A program made the position numbers and the translations under genes. Of a DNA stretch of 21,394 nt, positions 1 through 7,277 are shown in pieces. How positions within the stretch are numbered: position 1 is the first letter of the stretch; the number at the start of each line of letters is the position of its first letter. The notes below the pieces were generated by a model. That model saw only the letters and a program-made list of their open reading frames with translations, did not search any database and was not told the DNA's origin. Source of the stretch: JBBPYC01 sp038200275 (lineage in GTDB: Bacteria; Pseudomonadota; Gammaproteobacteria; Burkholderiales; Burkholderiaceae_C); the NCBI GenBank assembly GCA_038200275.1, contig JBBPYC010000022.1, forward strand, positions 1 through 21,394, in the 5' to 3' direction.

Positions 1-102
1 CACCACGGCCTGCGCCTGGCGCAGCTCCTCTATCGTCTTGGCCTCGCGCAGCGCCCGCTGCGCCTGCTCCAGCACCTGCGTGCCGCTTGCCGTTCGCGCC
101 AT
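1..102 (-). CDS. IS630-type transposase, helix-turn-helix N-terminus (partial)
   Basis: The minus strand reads from an ATG at 102 off the left edge of the window, giving 34 residues that begin MARTASGTQVLEQAQRAL and continue into an ELRQAQAVV stretch. This resembles the start of the winged-helix DNA-binding protein of IS630-like elements of Proteobacteria, where a helix-turn-helix segment follows. A GGAGAAGAGG stretch sits just upstream as ribosome binding site. Only the start is visible, so whether the gene is intact cannot be judged. The neighbouring sequence to the right is unrelated IS30 debris, so the element end should lie between about 103 and 160. The family call rests on recall of similar N-termini, not on a search. 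Confidence 0.6.
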   Translation of the reverse strand, partial: MARTASGTQVLEQAQRALREAKTIEELRQAQAVV

Positions 103-159
103 GGCCTCTTCTCCGTCGTGACAGACCACGGCATTGTTTCATGAGAAAGGACGAATTGG

Positions 160-478
160 AATAAGTCGCTCACGTGGGATCGAGGCAAGGAGATGGCCGC
201 TCACGAGTGGTTCACGCTGGCCACTGACATACAGGTCTACTTCTGTGATCCACGCAGCCCCTGGCAGCGCGGCACGAACGAGAACACAAACGGCCTCCTG
301 CGCCAGTACTCCCCCCAAAGGCACTGATCTGTCTCGCTGGAGCGAGCAAGAGATTGAAACCGTAGCCCGCACTTTGAACAACAGGCCGCGCAAAACGTTG
401 GGCTGGAAGACACCAGCTGACGCATTGAACGAATACCTAAAGTTCGGACAACAACCCGGTGTTGCAACGACCAGTTGA
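160..478 (+). pseudogene. IS30-family transposase, C-terminal remnant with frameshift
   Basis: Two reading frames together give the end of an IS30-type DDE transposase. The first (160-327) has TWDRGKEMA, which carries the second catalytic Asp, then VYFCDPRSPWQRGTNENTN, which carries the catalytic Glu, and stops at TGA 325-327. The second runs on with GTDLSRW and LNNRPRKTLGWKTP and stops at 478. The switch falls at the six-C run at 311-316, where one extra C against the expected QYFPKGTD reading explains the frameshift. The N-terminal DNA-binding domain and first Asp are absent. The remnant ends at its own stop codon, where an unrelated IS3 fragment begins. It cannot encode a working transposase. 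Confidence 0.85.
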
Positions 479-875
479 ATACGCACAGTACACCAGCCTA
501 GCCGTCGGCGGTCGCTTCAAAGAGAGGGGCGTCAGGCCCTTGATGGGCAGCGTGGAAGAAGCCTGTGAAAACACCATGGTTGAGAGGTTCTTCGTCACCT
601 TGGAATGCAAGCTGATCGCGAGGCGCAGATGGAAGAGAAAAGCCGAGGCGAAGGCGGCCGTCTTCGCCTGGATCCAAGGCTGGTACAACCAGCGCCAGTG
701 CCATGCAGCACTGGATCATCGGTCGCCCGTGAACTTCGAAAGAAGCCGAGCCCAGCAAGAAAGTGTGATGCAACAACCACGCCCTGAACACGGGTTGCCC
801 ACCGCGTCGGTCGGCTCGTCGCAAGCGCCGACCGCCGCCGTGGAAAACCCTGCCGCGCTGACACCCGGCGCCTGA
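479..875 (+). pseudogene. IS3-family transposase (OrfB), C-terminal remnant
   Basis: An open frame joined directly to the IS30 remnant encodes YTSLAVGGRFKERGVRP, then MGSVEEACENTMVERFF with the catalytic Glu region, then AWIQGWYNQRQCHAALDH and SPVNF. This is the rve-domain end of IS3-family OrfB. The first catalytic Asp and all of OrfA are missing. The tail after SPVNFERS is low in complexity, rich in Q, P and A, and ends at TGA 873-875. The ATG at 459 that opens the frame lies inside IS30 sequence and is unlikely to be a native start. GTTGGA and TCCAAC (897-902, 913-918) form a small inverted repeat past the stop, possibly element-end sequence. Confidence 0.85.
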
Positions 876-971
876 GAATCAAGTCAATAACCGGCCGTTG
901 GAACGAGGTAAGTCCAACTTCAGTGGCGCAACGGCGCCAAGCTTCGGGAAGGCCGGCTCTCGATTTAAAGC

Positions 972-1733
972 TCAACGCACAGGTGGCAGGATCGAGGGAC
1001 TGGCGGTATTCAGGCAAGTCGCATGACCGAAACCGCCAGTGCTGATTCCTGTACCGCCGTTAGGGTTAGGGGTGATGTCGTAGATGATGTTGTCCGGATG
1101 TGTTGGGTCACCGCTCACGCCGCCAACGCCCATCAGGTTGTCGACTCCCAAGTTGTTGCGCACGCGCCAGCCGATCATGTGATCCGCGCATGACGTGTCG
1201 CCACTGACTCCGACAGCGCCGATGACTTTGTGCTGTGCGTTATAGAGCGCGAGGCCGCCTCCGAACACATTCACGCCGCCGATCTTCTTGTTGACCATGA
1301 AGTCGTTGTGCTGCCCGTAGTGGGCGGAGTTGCCACCATAGGCCACGTCGGTATCGACTGGGTTGCTGTGTTGCAGGCCGTAGAGACTGCCACCCGGTTG
1401 CACCGCCGAAAACAGGTTCGCGGTGGACAGGGCCAGCGTATCGAGGCTGAAGGCATTGGCAGTGTTGGCCTTCTGGGCCGAGATGACGCGGCTGCCTGGC
1501 CACTGCGCGCCGCGGTCAGAGCCAGAGAAAGCGACGGCGCAGACAACGCCGTCTCGATCCACCAGGGTGGCCCACATCTGAAAGTTCAGTCCGCTCGACT
1601 CCACGGCGACTGCGGCAACAAGCGCCGCCTTCAACTGACTCCAGCTCGGAAGGCTATCGCAGTGAGCTTGAGCAATCGGAGCCCCAAGCAACAATGAAAC
1701 CGCGGCTGTGGCTTGTAGCAACTTTGTCTGCAT
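972..1733 (-). CDS. Secreted GlcG/HbpS-like heme-binding protein
   Basis: This 253-residue protein belongs to the GlcG/HbpS (DUF336) family, whose members bind heme or small cofactors; some are secreted and sense redox stress. The start at 1733 is chosen over an open extension to 1832 because AGGAGA lies a few bases upstream and the product then begins with a clean signal peptide (residues 1-23, ending PIAQA before HC). The mature part shows the family pattern: a variable first third, then QKANTANAFSLDTLALS, a Gly-rich VFGGGLALYN segment and IGAVGVSGDTSCADHMI. The tail after about residue 200 is Gly/Pro/Asn-rich and looks like a flexible extension. Its likely site is the periplasm. It stands alone between IS debris, with no glc operon genes nearby. 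Confidence 0.85.
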   Translation of the reverse strand: MQTKLLQATAAVSLLLGAPIAQAHCDSLPSWSQLKAALVAAVAVESSGLNFQMWATLVDRDGVVCAVAFSGSDRGAQWPGSRVISAQKANTANAFSLDTLALSTANLFSAVQPGGSLYGLQHSNPVDTDVAYGGNSAHYGQHNDFMVNKKIGGVNVFGGGLALYNAQHKVIGAVGVSGDTSCADHMIGWRVRNNLGVDNLMGVGGVSGDPTHPDNIIYDITPNPNGGTGISTGGFGHATCLNTASPSILPPVR

Positions 1734-2095
1734 TTCGATCTCCTGATGGTCATGTGATTGCCGAAGCAAGCTCTCCAGTGCAACCCCTCGCAGCGTGCTT
1801 CGGCGATCCGCCAGCGAGTTTTGCGGCTGCAATTCAGTTTCCGGTCAGCGCCAATCCTGTGGCGTATCAACGTGCGTGCTTGCCATTCACTGCTCTCGCT
1901 GGAACGGACTGCATACAGGGTCCGAAATACAAAGCATCTGGTTGGCGACATTCAAAGCTATGCTGGTCGCTGGATCAGAGATGGAGTAGCGTCGACTTTA
2001 TTAGCTCCTCCGTGAGGATAGGGAGCCAAATTTTTTAATCAGGACGCTACGGGCATGCATTTCGGCTATGGCGTTATGGGAGATCTAGGCCAGCG
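1734..2095. other. Gene-free stretch with a long-arm inverted repeat
   Basis: No convincing gene is seen here; the open frames look like chance readings. Just upstream of the heme-binding protein gene, GCCGAAGCA (1760-1768) is repeated in inverted form as TGCTTCGGC (1796-1804): a perfect 9-bp stem around a 27-base loop, which would sit in that gene's leader RNA if transcription starts beyond 1804. Composition becomes more AT-rich towards 2030-2040 (a T run), near the supposed edge of the IS256 remnant. Confidence 0.4.
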
Positions 2096-2346
2096 AGCTT
2101 GTCCTAAATTTCGTGTGCGAGGCACAGCGCGACCGAACGGTGCATCTATGCTGACAAAGATCGCCACCACGCAGCAGTCGACTGCTGCCCCTGCGGCGTT
2201 GCCGCTCGTACCCGATGGCCGGCGAAGCCGTCAATAAGGCAATCGTGGTGTTCAAGAAGGCGCTGATCGAACGCGCGATCGGCGGCGAGTGGTCGCACCG
2301 CCTGGGCTGCGCCCGGAGAGACGCCAAACCGGACGAAGCGACTATT
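2096..2346 (+). pseudogene. IS256-family transposase, N-terminal remnant
   Basis: Two frames on the plus strand make up the start of an IS256-type (mutator) transposase. From ATG 2148 the first gives MLTKIATTQQSTAAPAALP and related N-terminal linker. From about 2215 another frame gives EAVNKAIVVFKKALIERAI, then GGEWSHRLG and AKPDEAT, matching the conserved KALIERAL-GELSHHLGY-AKPE pattern of the family start. A frameshift therefore lies near 2215. CTTGTCCTAAATTTCGTGTG at about 2098 looks like an element terminal repeat. The fragment stops where the IS630 element begins, with the catalytic DDE domain missing. No active product is expected. The family call is by motif recall. Confidence 0.6.
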
Positions 2347-3490
2347 GCTTGGGCCCTGTCAAGTATCAAGCGGCATAGCGAACGCGGCGGTCCTGGAAGT
2401 AGCTCATAACGCGCTCGGGGTTTTGCTCCAGCATCTCCGTATGGTCGTTGGCCGCTTGACGTAACTTGGCCTTGGTTCGCACTGGCACGCGCTTGCCCAT
2501 TTCCTGCTTTAGGTCGGCGTTGAGCCGCTCCTCAGGGTTGAGTTGCGGGCTGTAGCTGGGCAGGTAAAACAGCTCAATCTGGTCTCGACGCTCAGCCACC
2601 CACGCCTTGACCAGCTTGCTGTGGTGCACCCGCAGGTTGTCCAGGATCAGCAGGACTTTTCTGCCCGCATCTTTGATCAAGGCTTGCAGGAATTCAATGA
2701 GTTTTTCAGCATCAAAGGCTTCATCAATGATCATCCAGCGTGTCTTACCCTGGCTGGTCACTGTGGCAATCATCGAAAGCTTTTGACGAGTGCCACCCAC
2801 GGCCATTGCCACAGGCGTTTTGCCAGCAGGCGCGAAGCTCCTGCCGCGCACATCGGTGTTGACCAAGGCAGTCTCGTCGCCCCAGTGAATCTCAGCCCCT
2901 TGTGCTCTGGCGCGCTGCTGGATGGCGGGGTACTCCCCCTGTAGCCAAGCCTGCACTGCAGCAGGGCTTTGTTCGTACGCGCGCTTGATTGGCTTTTGCG
3001 GCGTGAAGCCCCAGCGGGTGTGGTACTTGCCGATACTGCGTACTTGCAGTTTGATATCAAATTCTTGTTCGATGAGCTGGTCCATTGCAGTGCGGCTCCA
3101 TAGACGGAAGTCCATCTTGAGTTGCTCGGGGCGTTGGTCGGTGATCATGCGCTGGATCGTGTCTTCCTGCGCATGACTGAACACCCGGCCATCGCCTCTG
3201 AGCCGTCCACGCGCAACAGGGCGAAACGCACGAACCGCACGAACCGCACTCCAGCCGGGCTGCCTCATACAAGTCGATGGCCGCTCGCACTGGCGAGTGG
3301 CTCAGCCCCATCATCGCCACGATCTGCATGATCTTGATGCCCTTTTTGTGCAGCCTCACCACTTGCTTGCGCCGCTCGTGGCGGTTGCTGCTCATGAGCG
3401 TTCCTTCACCGTGGGGGGGACAGGTGGGAGAGACGGGCTCGGCAAGGCTCAACCGCGCCTGGACACACCGGCGGTCAGGTTGGACCAAGC
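2347..3490 (-). mobile_element. IS630-family insertion sequence
   Basis: The block between the IS256 remnant and the DUF1328 remnant contains one IS630-type transposase gene. GCTTGG at 2347-2352 and its inverted copy CCAAGC at 3485-3490 mark the likely ends; the similarity continues inward as GCTTGGGCC against GCTTGGTCC. IS630 elements use TA targets, and TA occurs at 2344, but no clear TA pair flanks both ends. The two flanks do not belong to one interrupted gene, so material was lost beside the element after insertion. Exact ends are inferred, not proved. Confidence 0.6.
2366..3395 (-). pseudogene. IS630-family transposase, frameshifted near the N-terminus
   Basis: Translation from ATG 3395 (AAGGA upstream) gives a helix-turn-helix region with RKQVVRLHKKGIKIMQIVAM and SPVRAAIDLYE, then leaves frame near 3260. 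The rest, with a false ATG at 3268, holds the catalytic domain: HWGDETAL (first Asp), LILDNLRVHHS (second Asp) and SYSPQLNPEERLNADLK (Glu). One extra C in GCAGCCCGGC near 3260 would account for the shift, since expected AGGWSA follows in the other frame. Just inside lies a doubled 9-mer (CGCACGAAC on the plus strand, 3227-3244) which adds a VRA repeat. Some IS630 elements use programmed frameshifting, but no slippery heptamer was recognised, so inactivation is preferred. Confidence 0.8.
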
Positions 3491-3619
3491 CAGCAGCACG
3501 AACACGAAGAAGAAAATCTTGTCAATGCTCGCTACACCGGCGGTGATAATGCCGAAGCCGAAGCCGAACAGCGCCGAGACGAGCGCGACGAAAAAGAAGA
3601 TGACCGCGTAATAAAGCAA
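3449..3619 (-). pseudogene. DUF1328 small membrane protein, 3' end lost to IS630
   Basis: From a TTG at 3619, preceded by GAGGAG at seven-base spacing, the frame reads as LYYAVIFFFVALVSALFGF, then GIITAGVASIDKIFFFVFVLLA, matching the two hydrophobic segments of DUF1328 (YtjA-type) proteins of about 55 residues. The last residues of the family are missing: after the second segment the frame enters IS630 end sequence (WSNLTAG) and stops at 3449. The peptide would still be an almost complete two-helix membrane protein of 56 residues with a foreign tail, so some function cannot be excluded. Family members are common near stress genes in Proteobacteria. There is no in-frame ATG close to the homology start, which makes TTG the best start. 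Confidence 0.7.
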
Positions 3620-3943
3620 GGAAATGCTCCTCGAGAGACCAGATCGGCATGGCCGAGACGTGGCAGCAACGCGTAGCACGTACGGATTCGGCGACCCTTC
3701 GTTCAGGATTCATCGATACTGCGCGCCGCGCGCACGAACCGTTCGTGCGTTCGCGAACATGGGGCCGCATTCAAGGCGATGCGATGGCTCAGTCAGAATG
3801 GGCTGTCGAATACACGCCACTATGTGCGTGATCGCACAGATGCACGTGCCTCTGCCGGGCATCGTGGTGTCATTGGAGGCATCGATGAATGCGATACCAA
3901 ATTGTTCACCGGCTGCCTGCGATCGCGATAGCCTCTCGCTCTC
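3620..3943. promoter_or_regulatory. Divergent intergenic region with nested palindromes
   Basis: This region separates the leftward DUF1328 remnant from the rightward DUF1003 gene, and no gene is seen in it. It holds a near-perfect palindrome, CGCACGAAC-C-GTTCGTGCG (3731-3749), overlapped by a second one, GTTCGCGAAC (3749-3758). Such twofold symmetry in a divergent promoter region suggests a dimeric regulator site. The core CGAACCGTTCG is found again in reverse complement before the next plus-strand gene, at 4656-4666. I could not assign a regulator, and no convincing -35/-10 pair was found. Confidence 0.45.
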
Positions 3944-4495
3944 ATGATCCAACCCGAACAGATCGCTAAACGCCTGCTGGGTGTGCCATACGAGGCGCTG
4001 GACGAGCGTGCCAAGGAGGTGGTGCGCCACATCGCCGGGCGCAAGTACATCGCGCGCAACCTGGCGCTCGACGACGACGGTGTCCCGACGCGTGGCCAGC
4101 GGGCTGCGGACGCCGTGGCCCGCTTCGGCGGCTCCTGGATGTTCGTCGGACTGTTCGCCGCCGCCATGCTGGCCTGGGTCGGCATCAATGCGGTGCTGCT
4201 GGCCAGCCGCGGCGCGACTTTCGATCCCTATCCGTACATCCTGCTCAACCTGTTCCTGTCGATGCTGGCGGCGATCCAGGCACCGGTGATTCTGATGTCG
4301 CAGAACCGCCAATCCGAGAAGGATCGCCTCAGCGCCGCCTACGATTACGAGGTGAACCTAAAAGCCGAGCTGGAAATCATGCTGCTGCACGAGAAGATCG
4401 ATACGCTGCGCGAAAAGCAGTGGGGCGAATTGCTCGCCACCCAGCATCAGCAACTCGCATTGCTGGCGGATTTGATTGCCTCGCGCGGGCCATGA
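3944..4495 (+). CDS. DUF1003 family membrane protein
   Basis: This 183-residue protein carries the DUF1003 domain, an inner-membrane family of unknown function. After a polar N-terminus with a VVRHIAGRKYIARNL segment come two membrane helices, about residues 65-86 (FGGSWMFVGLFAAAMLAW) and 96-118 (PYILLNLFLSMLAAIQAPVI). The family signature ILMSQNRQSEKDR then DYEVNLKAELEI follows, and the C-terminus (about 135-180) is a likely cytosolic coiled coil with regular Leu spacing. Length fits the family. The ATG at 3944 has no strong Shine-Dalgarno sequence, so the start is less certain than the identity. It is the first plus-strand gene after the palindrome-bearing region and appears monocistronic. 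Confidence 0.85.
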   Translation: MIQPEQIAKRLLGVPYEALDERAKEVVRHIAGRKYIARNLALDDDGVPTRGQRAADAVARFGGSWMFVGLFAAAMLAWVGINAVLLASRGATFDPYPYILLNLFLSMLAAIQAPVILMSQNRQSEKDRLSAAYDYEVNLKAELEIMLLHEKIDTLREKQWGELLATQHQQLALLADLIASRGP

Positions 4496-4796
4496 GGCCG
4501 TGCGCTGCACCACACGCCCCGCACGCCATCGCCTGCGCGCTTGCACTCAGCATCGAGCGCCGAGCGGCGCAAGCGCAGTGCATCGCATGGTGGGTCAATC
4601 GGTAAGCCAGGCAGGGTGGCCACCTCGAACAAGGCGCAGCCTGGATGTGATCCGCCGAACGGTTCGTGCGTCAGCACATGAGCGTTTGGCGTGTGCAACG
4701 TGCATTGCCATACAGACGGTGTATTGAGCTCGAGGCTACAAGCCATCTATCGACGCCATGCGCGGCGTCGACTACTTTCCACCGTCAGGACTTCCA
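4496..4796 (+). promoter_or_regulatory. Intergenic region with CGAAC-GTTCG palindrome and hairpin
   Basis: No gene is evident between the DUF1003 gene and the next CDS. Two structures stand out. CGAACGGTTCG at 4656-4666, running on into GTGCG, is the reverse complement of the palindrome core at 3735-3745. A perfect 7-bp hairpin, CGACGCC (4751-4757), loop ATGCGC, GGCGTCG (4764-4770), lies 26 bases before the start codon at 4797. It has no U run, so it is more likely a leader structure of the next gene than a terminator. Confidence 0.4.
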
Positions 4797-5141
4797 ATGA
4801 ACCCACCGCAAACCCAGCCTGATACCGAACTCGCCGTCGTGCCGTCACCTGCTACAACCGACGCACCCACCGCGTTCTTTCACCAGGACTCCGAAACAGT
4901 TCGCTTCTGGGTGCTTATCGCCGACGGTTTTGTGGGTGCCAGCGTCCGCAGCGCCGCGCTGCGATATCGCTTCCGCCCGGTGGGCAGCTCAGAAAAGCCA
5001 ATTGAAATCGATGCATGTCACGCGGCCGGACTCGGCGCCGCCGTCCAGCGGCGTGTCGCCCAGGGCTCGATCGGACCGGTGATGTTGCGCGAATTCGACC
5101 TGCAGCCAGACGCTGGCGTTGCCGGACCGATCCATGCATGA
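4797..5141 (+). CDS. Hypothetical protein (conserved-looking small protein)
   Basis: A 114-residue protein that I do not recognise with confidence. ATG 4797 is preferred over an in-frame ATG at 4758, because AGGAC lies upstream and the earlier ATG falls in the loop of a perfect hairpin. Residues 1-35 are Pro/Thr-rich and probably disordered. From about residue 32 a compact part begins with SETVRFWVLIADGFVGASV, then ALRYRFRP and AAVQRRVAQGSIGPVMLREFDL, a pattern that looks like a folded alpha/beta domain and vaguely like DUF1488-type sequences. There is no signal peptide or membrane helix. Its leader carries palindromic DNA that also occurs before the DUF1003 gene, so the two may share control. 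Confidence 0.55.
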   Translation: MNPPQTQPDTELAVVPSPATTDAPTAFFHQDSETVRFWVLIADGFVGASVRSAALRYRFRPVGSSEKPIEIDACHAAGLGAAVQRRVAQGSIGPVMLREFDLQPDAGVAGPIHA

Positions 5142-5197
5142 TCCACAAGGGCCGATGACGCAGCGACGACGATGGCGACGCAACGCGTGATGGCGTG

Positions 5198-5618
5198 GAT
5201 CGCGTGCTCGACTGCAGTCTGGCACCCTTGTCGAATCACCTCCGGCGTGTCGGGGTCCGGGCAAGTCAATGCGATCAGCATGCACATCATCCGGAAACCG
5301 ATGCCGATCGATGAACCATCCGAATGCCAGGTACGCGCGCCGGTGTGCATGTCGATGAAGTGGAAGCCGCAGTAGCCTGTGGTCAAGGCGCTGCCCGACT
5401 GGTTGTAGCTCATCAGGAAGCGCAGCGCGACGAACGTGGGCTGCGCCACGTGGGCGCGTTTCATCCGGCATCACCCATCACCCATCAGCCATCAGCCATC
5501 AGCCATCAGCCATCAAGCCGGTGTGCGGTTTATAGGCCTGCAGGGAGTAGTCGTAGGCGCTGCGCTGCAATTGTTCGAGCAACGCGTCCTCGACCAGATC
5601 GACCGTCACGCCATTCAC
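5198..5618 (-). pseudogene. Glucoamylase-family (PF10091-type) gene, decayed remnant
   Basis: Two pieces of one family lie here. Piece one starts at GTG 5618, overlapping the pgm stop as GTGA, and reads VNGVTVDLVEDALLEQLQ, then SAYDYSLQ and TGLMADG before a stop at 5499. It matches the usual LLxxLQRAAFDYFL...GLVADT start of glucoamylase-family proteins. Piece two (5464 to about 5198) reads FVALRFLMS, GFHFIDMHTGARTWHSDGSS and LIALTCPDPDTPEVIRQG, matching the conserved GF-HFLDM-TG-R-W-E-S-ID stretch with several signature residues changed. The expected 50 or so residues between them are missing, and a 7-bp tandem repeat occupies the junction. The catalytic remainder is absent. This was probably the last gene of the sugar-phosphate operon. 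Confidence 0.65.
5469..5517. repeat. 7-bp tandem repeat (CATCANC), seven units
   Basis: Seven head-to-tail 7-mers: two CATCACC, four CATCAGC and one CATCAAG. On the minus strand the unit reads GCTGATG, so each frame meets a TGA. The array sits at the break point of the glucoamylase-family remnant. A unit of seven shifts frame with every copy gained or lost. Confidence 0.9.
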
Positions 5619-7267
5619 GGCGACGCAATCGCCTTGTCGACGATCGCCTGCGCTTCGTCAAGGATGCATCGCAGGTGCTCGTTGCCCTTGAAGCTCTCGG
5701 CGTAGATCTTGTAGATGTCCTCGGTACCCGACGGCCGGGCTGCGAACCAGCCGCTTTTTGTGATGACCTTGAGACCGCCAATGGCAGCGCCGTTGCCCGG
5801 TGCATGGTCGAGCACGGCATTGATCGCTTCGCCGGCCAGTTCGCACGTGCTGATGCGTGCCGGCGTCAGTGCCGCCAGCAGCGCTTTCTGCGCGGGTGTT
5901 GCCGGCGCCTCAACTCGGTCAGCCAACGGCGCGCCGAGCTGTTGGGCCAGTCCCGCATAGACCTCGGTTGAGTCGCGCCCACAGCGCGCCGTGATCTCGG
6001 CAGCCAGCAGCCCGGGCACCAAGCCGTCCTTGTCGGTGGTCCAGACCTCGCCATTGCGGCGCAGGAAGGTGGCGCCGGCGCTTTCCTCGCCACCGAACCC
6101 CAGCGATCCGTCGAGCAGTCCGGCCGAGAACCACTTGAAGCCGGCCGGCACTTCGTAAAGCTTGCGGTCCATCCGTGCCGCAACGCGGTCAATCAGGCTC
6201 GTGCTGACCACCGTCTTGCCGACTGCGGCGTGTGCGCCCCACGACGGCCGATACCGGAACAGGTAGTCGATTGCGACTGGGAGGTAGTGGTTCGGCTGCA
6301 TCAAGCCAGCCCGGGGCGTGACGATGCCGTGTCGATCATGGTCGGTATCGCAGGCGAACGCTATGTCGAAGCGGTCCTTCATGTCTTGCAGGCGCTGCAT
6401 CGCGTAGGGTGACGACGGATCCATGCGGATCCGACCGTCCCAGTCGACCGTCATGAAGCCGAAGGTCGGGTCGACCACGTCGCTGACCACCGTAAGGTCA
6501 AGCCGATGCTGCTCGGCGACGCGCGCCCAGTAATGCACTCCGGCACCGCCGAGTGGATCGACACCGATGCGAACCTTCGCGTCGCGGATCACGTCAAAGT
6601 CGATCACATTGCCGAGATCGGCGACGTAACTGCCGAGGAAGTCGTGGCGGTGCGTGGTCTTCGCACGCAGCGCCCGCGCGTACGGCACGCGCCGGACGCC
6701 GCTCATTGCGGTTTCGAGGAAAAGGTTCGCGCTGTCCTCGATCCCGGCGGTGATGTCGGTACCCGCCGGGCCACCGTTTGGTGGGTTGTATTTGAAGCCG
6801 CCGTTGTCCGGCGGGTTGTGCGACGGCGTGATGACGATGCCATCGGCCAGCCCGGCGCTTCGTCCTCGGTTGTGGGTCAGAATCGCGTGCGAAATGGCCG
6901 GTGTCGGCGTGTATTCATCGCTCAATGCCAGCATCACATCAACGCCGTTGGCAGCCAGCACTTCGAGCGCGCTCGCGCAGGCCGGTTGCGACAGGGCGTG
7001 GGTGTCAATGCCCAGGAACAGCGGTCCCGTGATGTGCTGGCTCTGGCGGTGCTCGCAGATAGCCTGCGTGATCGCCAGCACATGCCATTCGTTGAACGAG
7101 AGATTGAACGACGAGCCGCGATGGCCCGAGGTGCCAAAGGCAACCCGCTGCGCCGAAACTGCGGGGTCGGGTACCCCGGTGTAGTACGCGCTGACGAGCC
7201 GGGGCACGTCGACCAGCAGCGAGCGCGGCGCCGGCTTGCCGGCCAGCGGGCTGGTCAAGGTGGGCAT
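5615..7267 (-). CDS. pgm: Phosphoglucomutase (alpha-D-glucose phosphate-specific)
   Basis: This 550-residue protein interconverts glucose 1-phosphate and glucose 6-phosphate, linking glycogen and glucan turnover to glycolysis. All four active-site elements of the alpha-D-phosphohexomutases are present: the phosphoserine loop TPSHNPP (Ser149), the metal loop DTDHDRHG (307-314), the sugar loop GGEESAG (392-398) and the phosphate-binding loop RPSGTEDIYKIY (from 511). Length and motifs fit the bacterial Pgm (TIGR01132) type. It begins 10 bases after pgi stops and has no strong ribosome site of its own, so it is likely read by coupling. Its stop overlaps the GTG of the glucoamylase remnant. The product is cytosolic and looks intact. 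Confidence 0.95.
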   Translation of the reverse strand: MPTLTSPLAGKPAPRSLLVDVPRLVSAYYTGVPDPAVSAQRVAFGTSGHRGSSFNLSFNEWHVLAITQAICEHRQSQHITGPLFLGIDTHALSQPACASALEVLAANGVDVMLALSDEYTPTPAISHAILTHNRGRSAGLADGIVITPSHNPPDNGGFKYNPPNGGPAGTDITAGIEDSANLFLETAMSGVRRVPYARALRAKTTHRHDFLGSYVADLGNVIDFDVIRDAKVRIGVDPLGGAGVHYWARVAEQHRLDLTVVSDVVDPTFGFMTVDWDGRIRMDPSSPYAMQRLQDMKDRFDIAFACDTDHDRHGIVTPRAGLMQPNHYLPVAIDYLFRYRPSWGAHAAVGKTVVSTSLIDRVAARMDRKLYEVPAGFKWFSAGLLDGSLGFGGEESAGATFLRRNGEVWTTDKDGLVPGLLAAEITARCGRDSTEVYAGLAQQLGAPLADRVEAPATPAQKALLAALTPARISTCELAGEAINAVLDHAPGNGAAIGGLKVITKSGWFAARPSGTEDIYKIYAESFKGNEHLRCILDEAQAIVDKAIASP

Positions 7268-7277
7268 CGTCGGCCCG

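Noticed and set aside
5469..5517. CRISPR array
   Set aside because: The units are 7 bp and contiguous, with no spacers. It is a simple tandem repeat.
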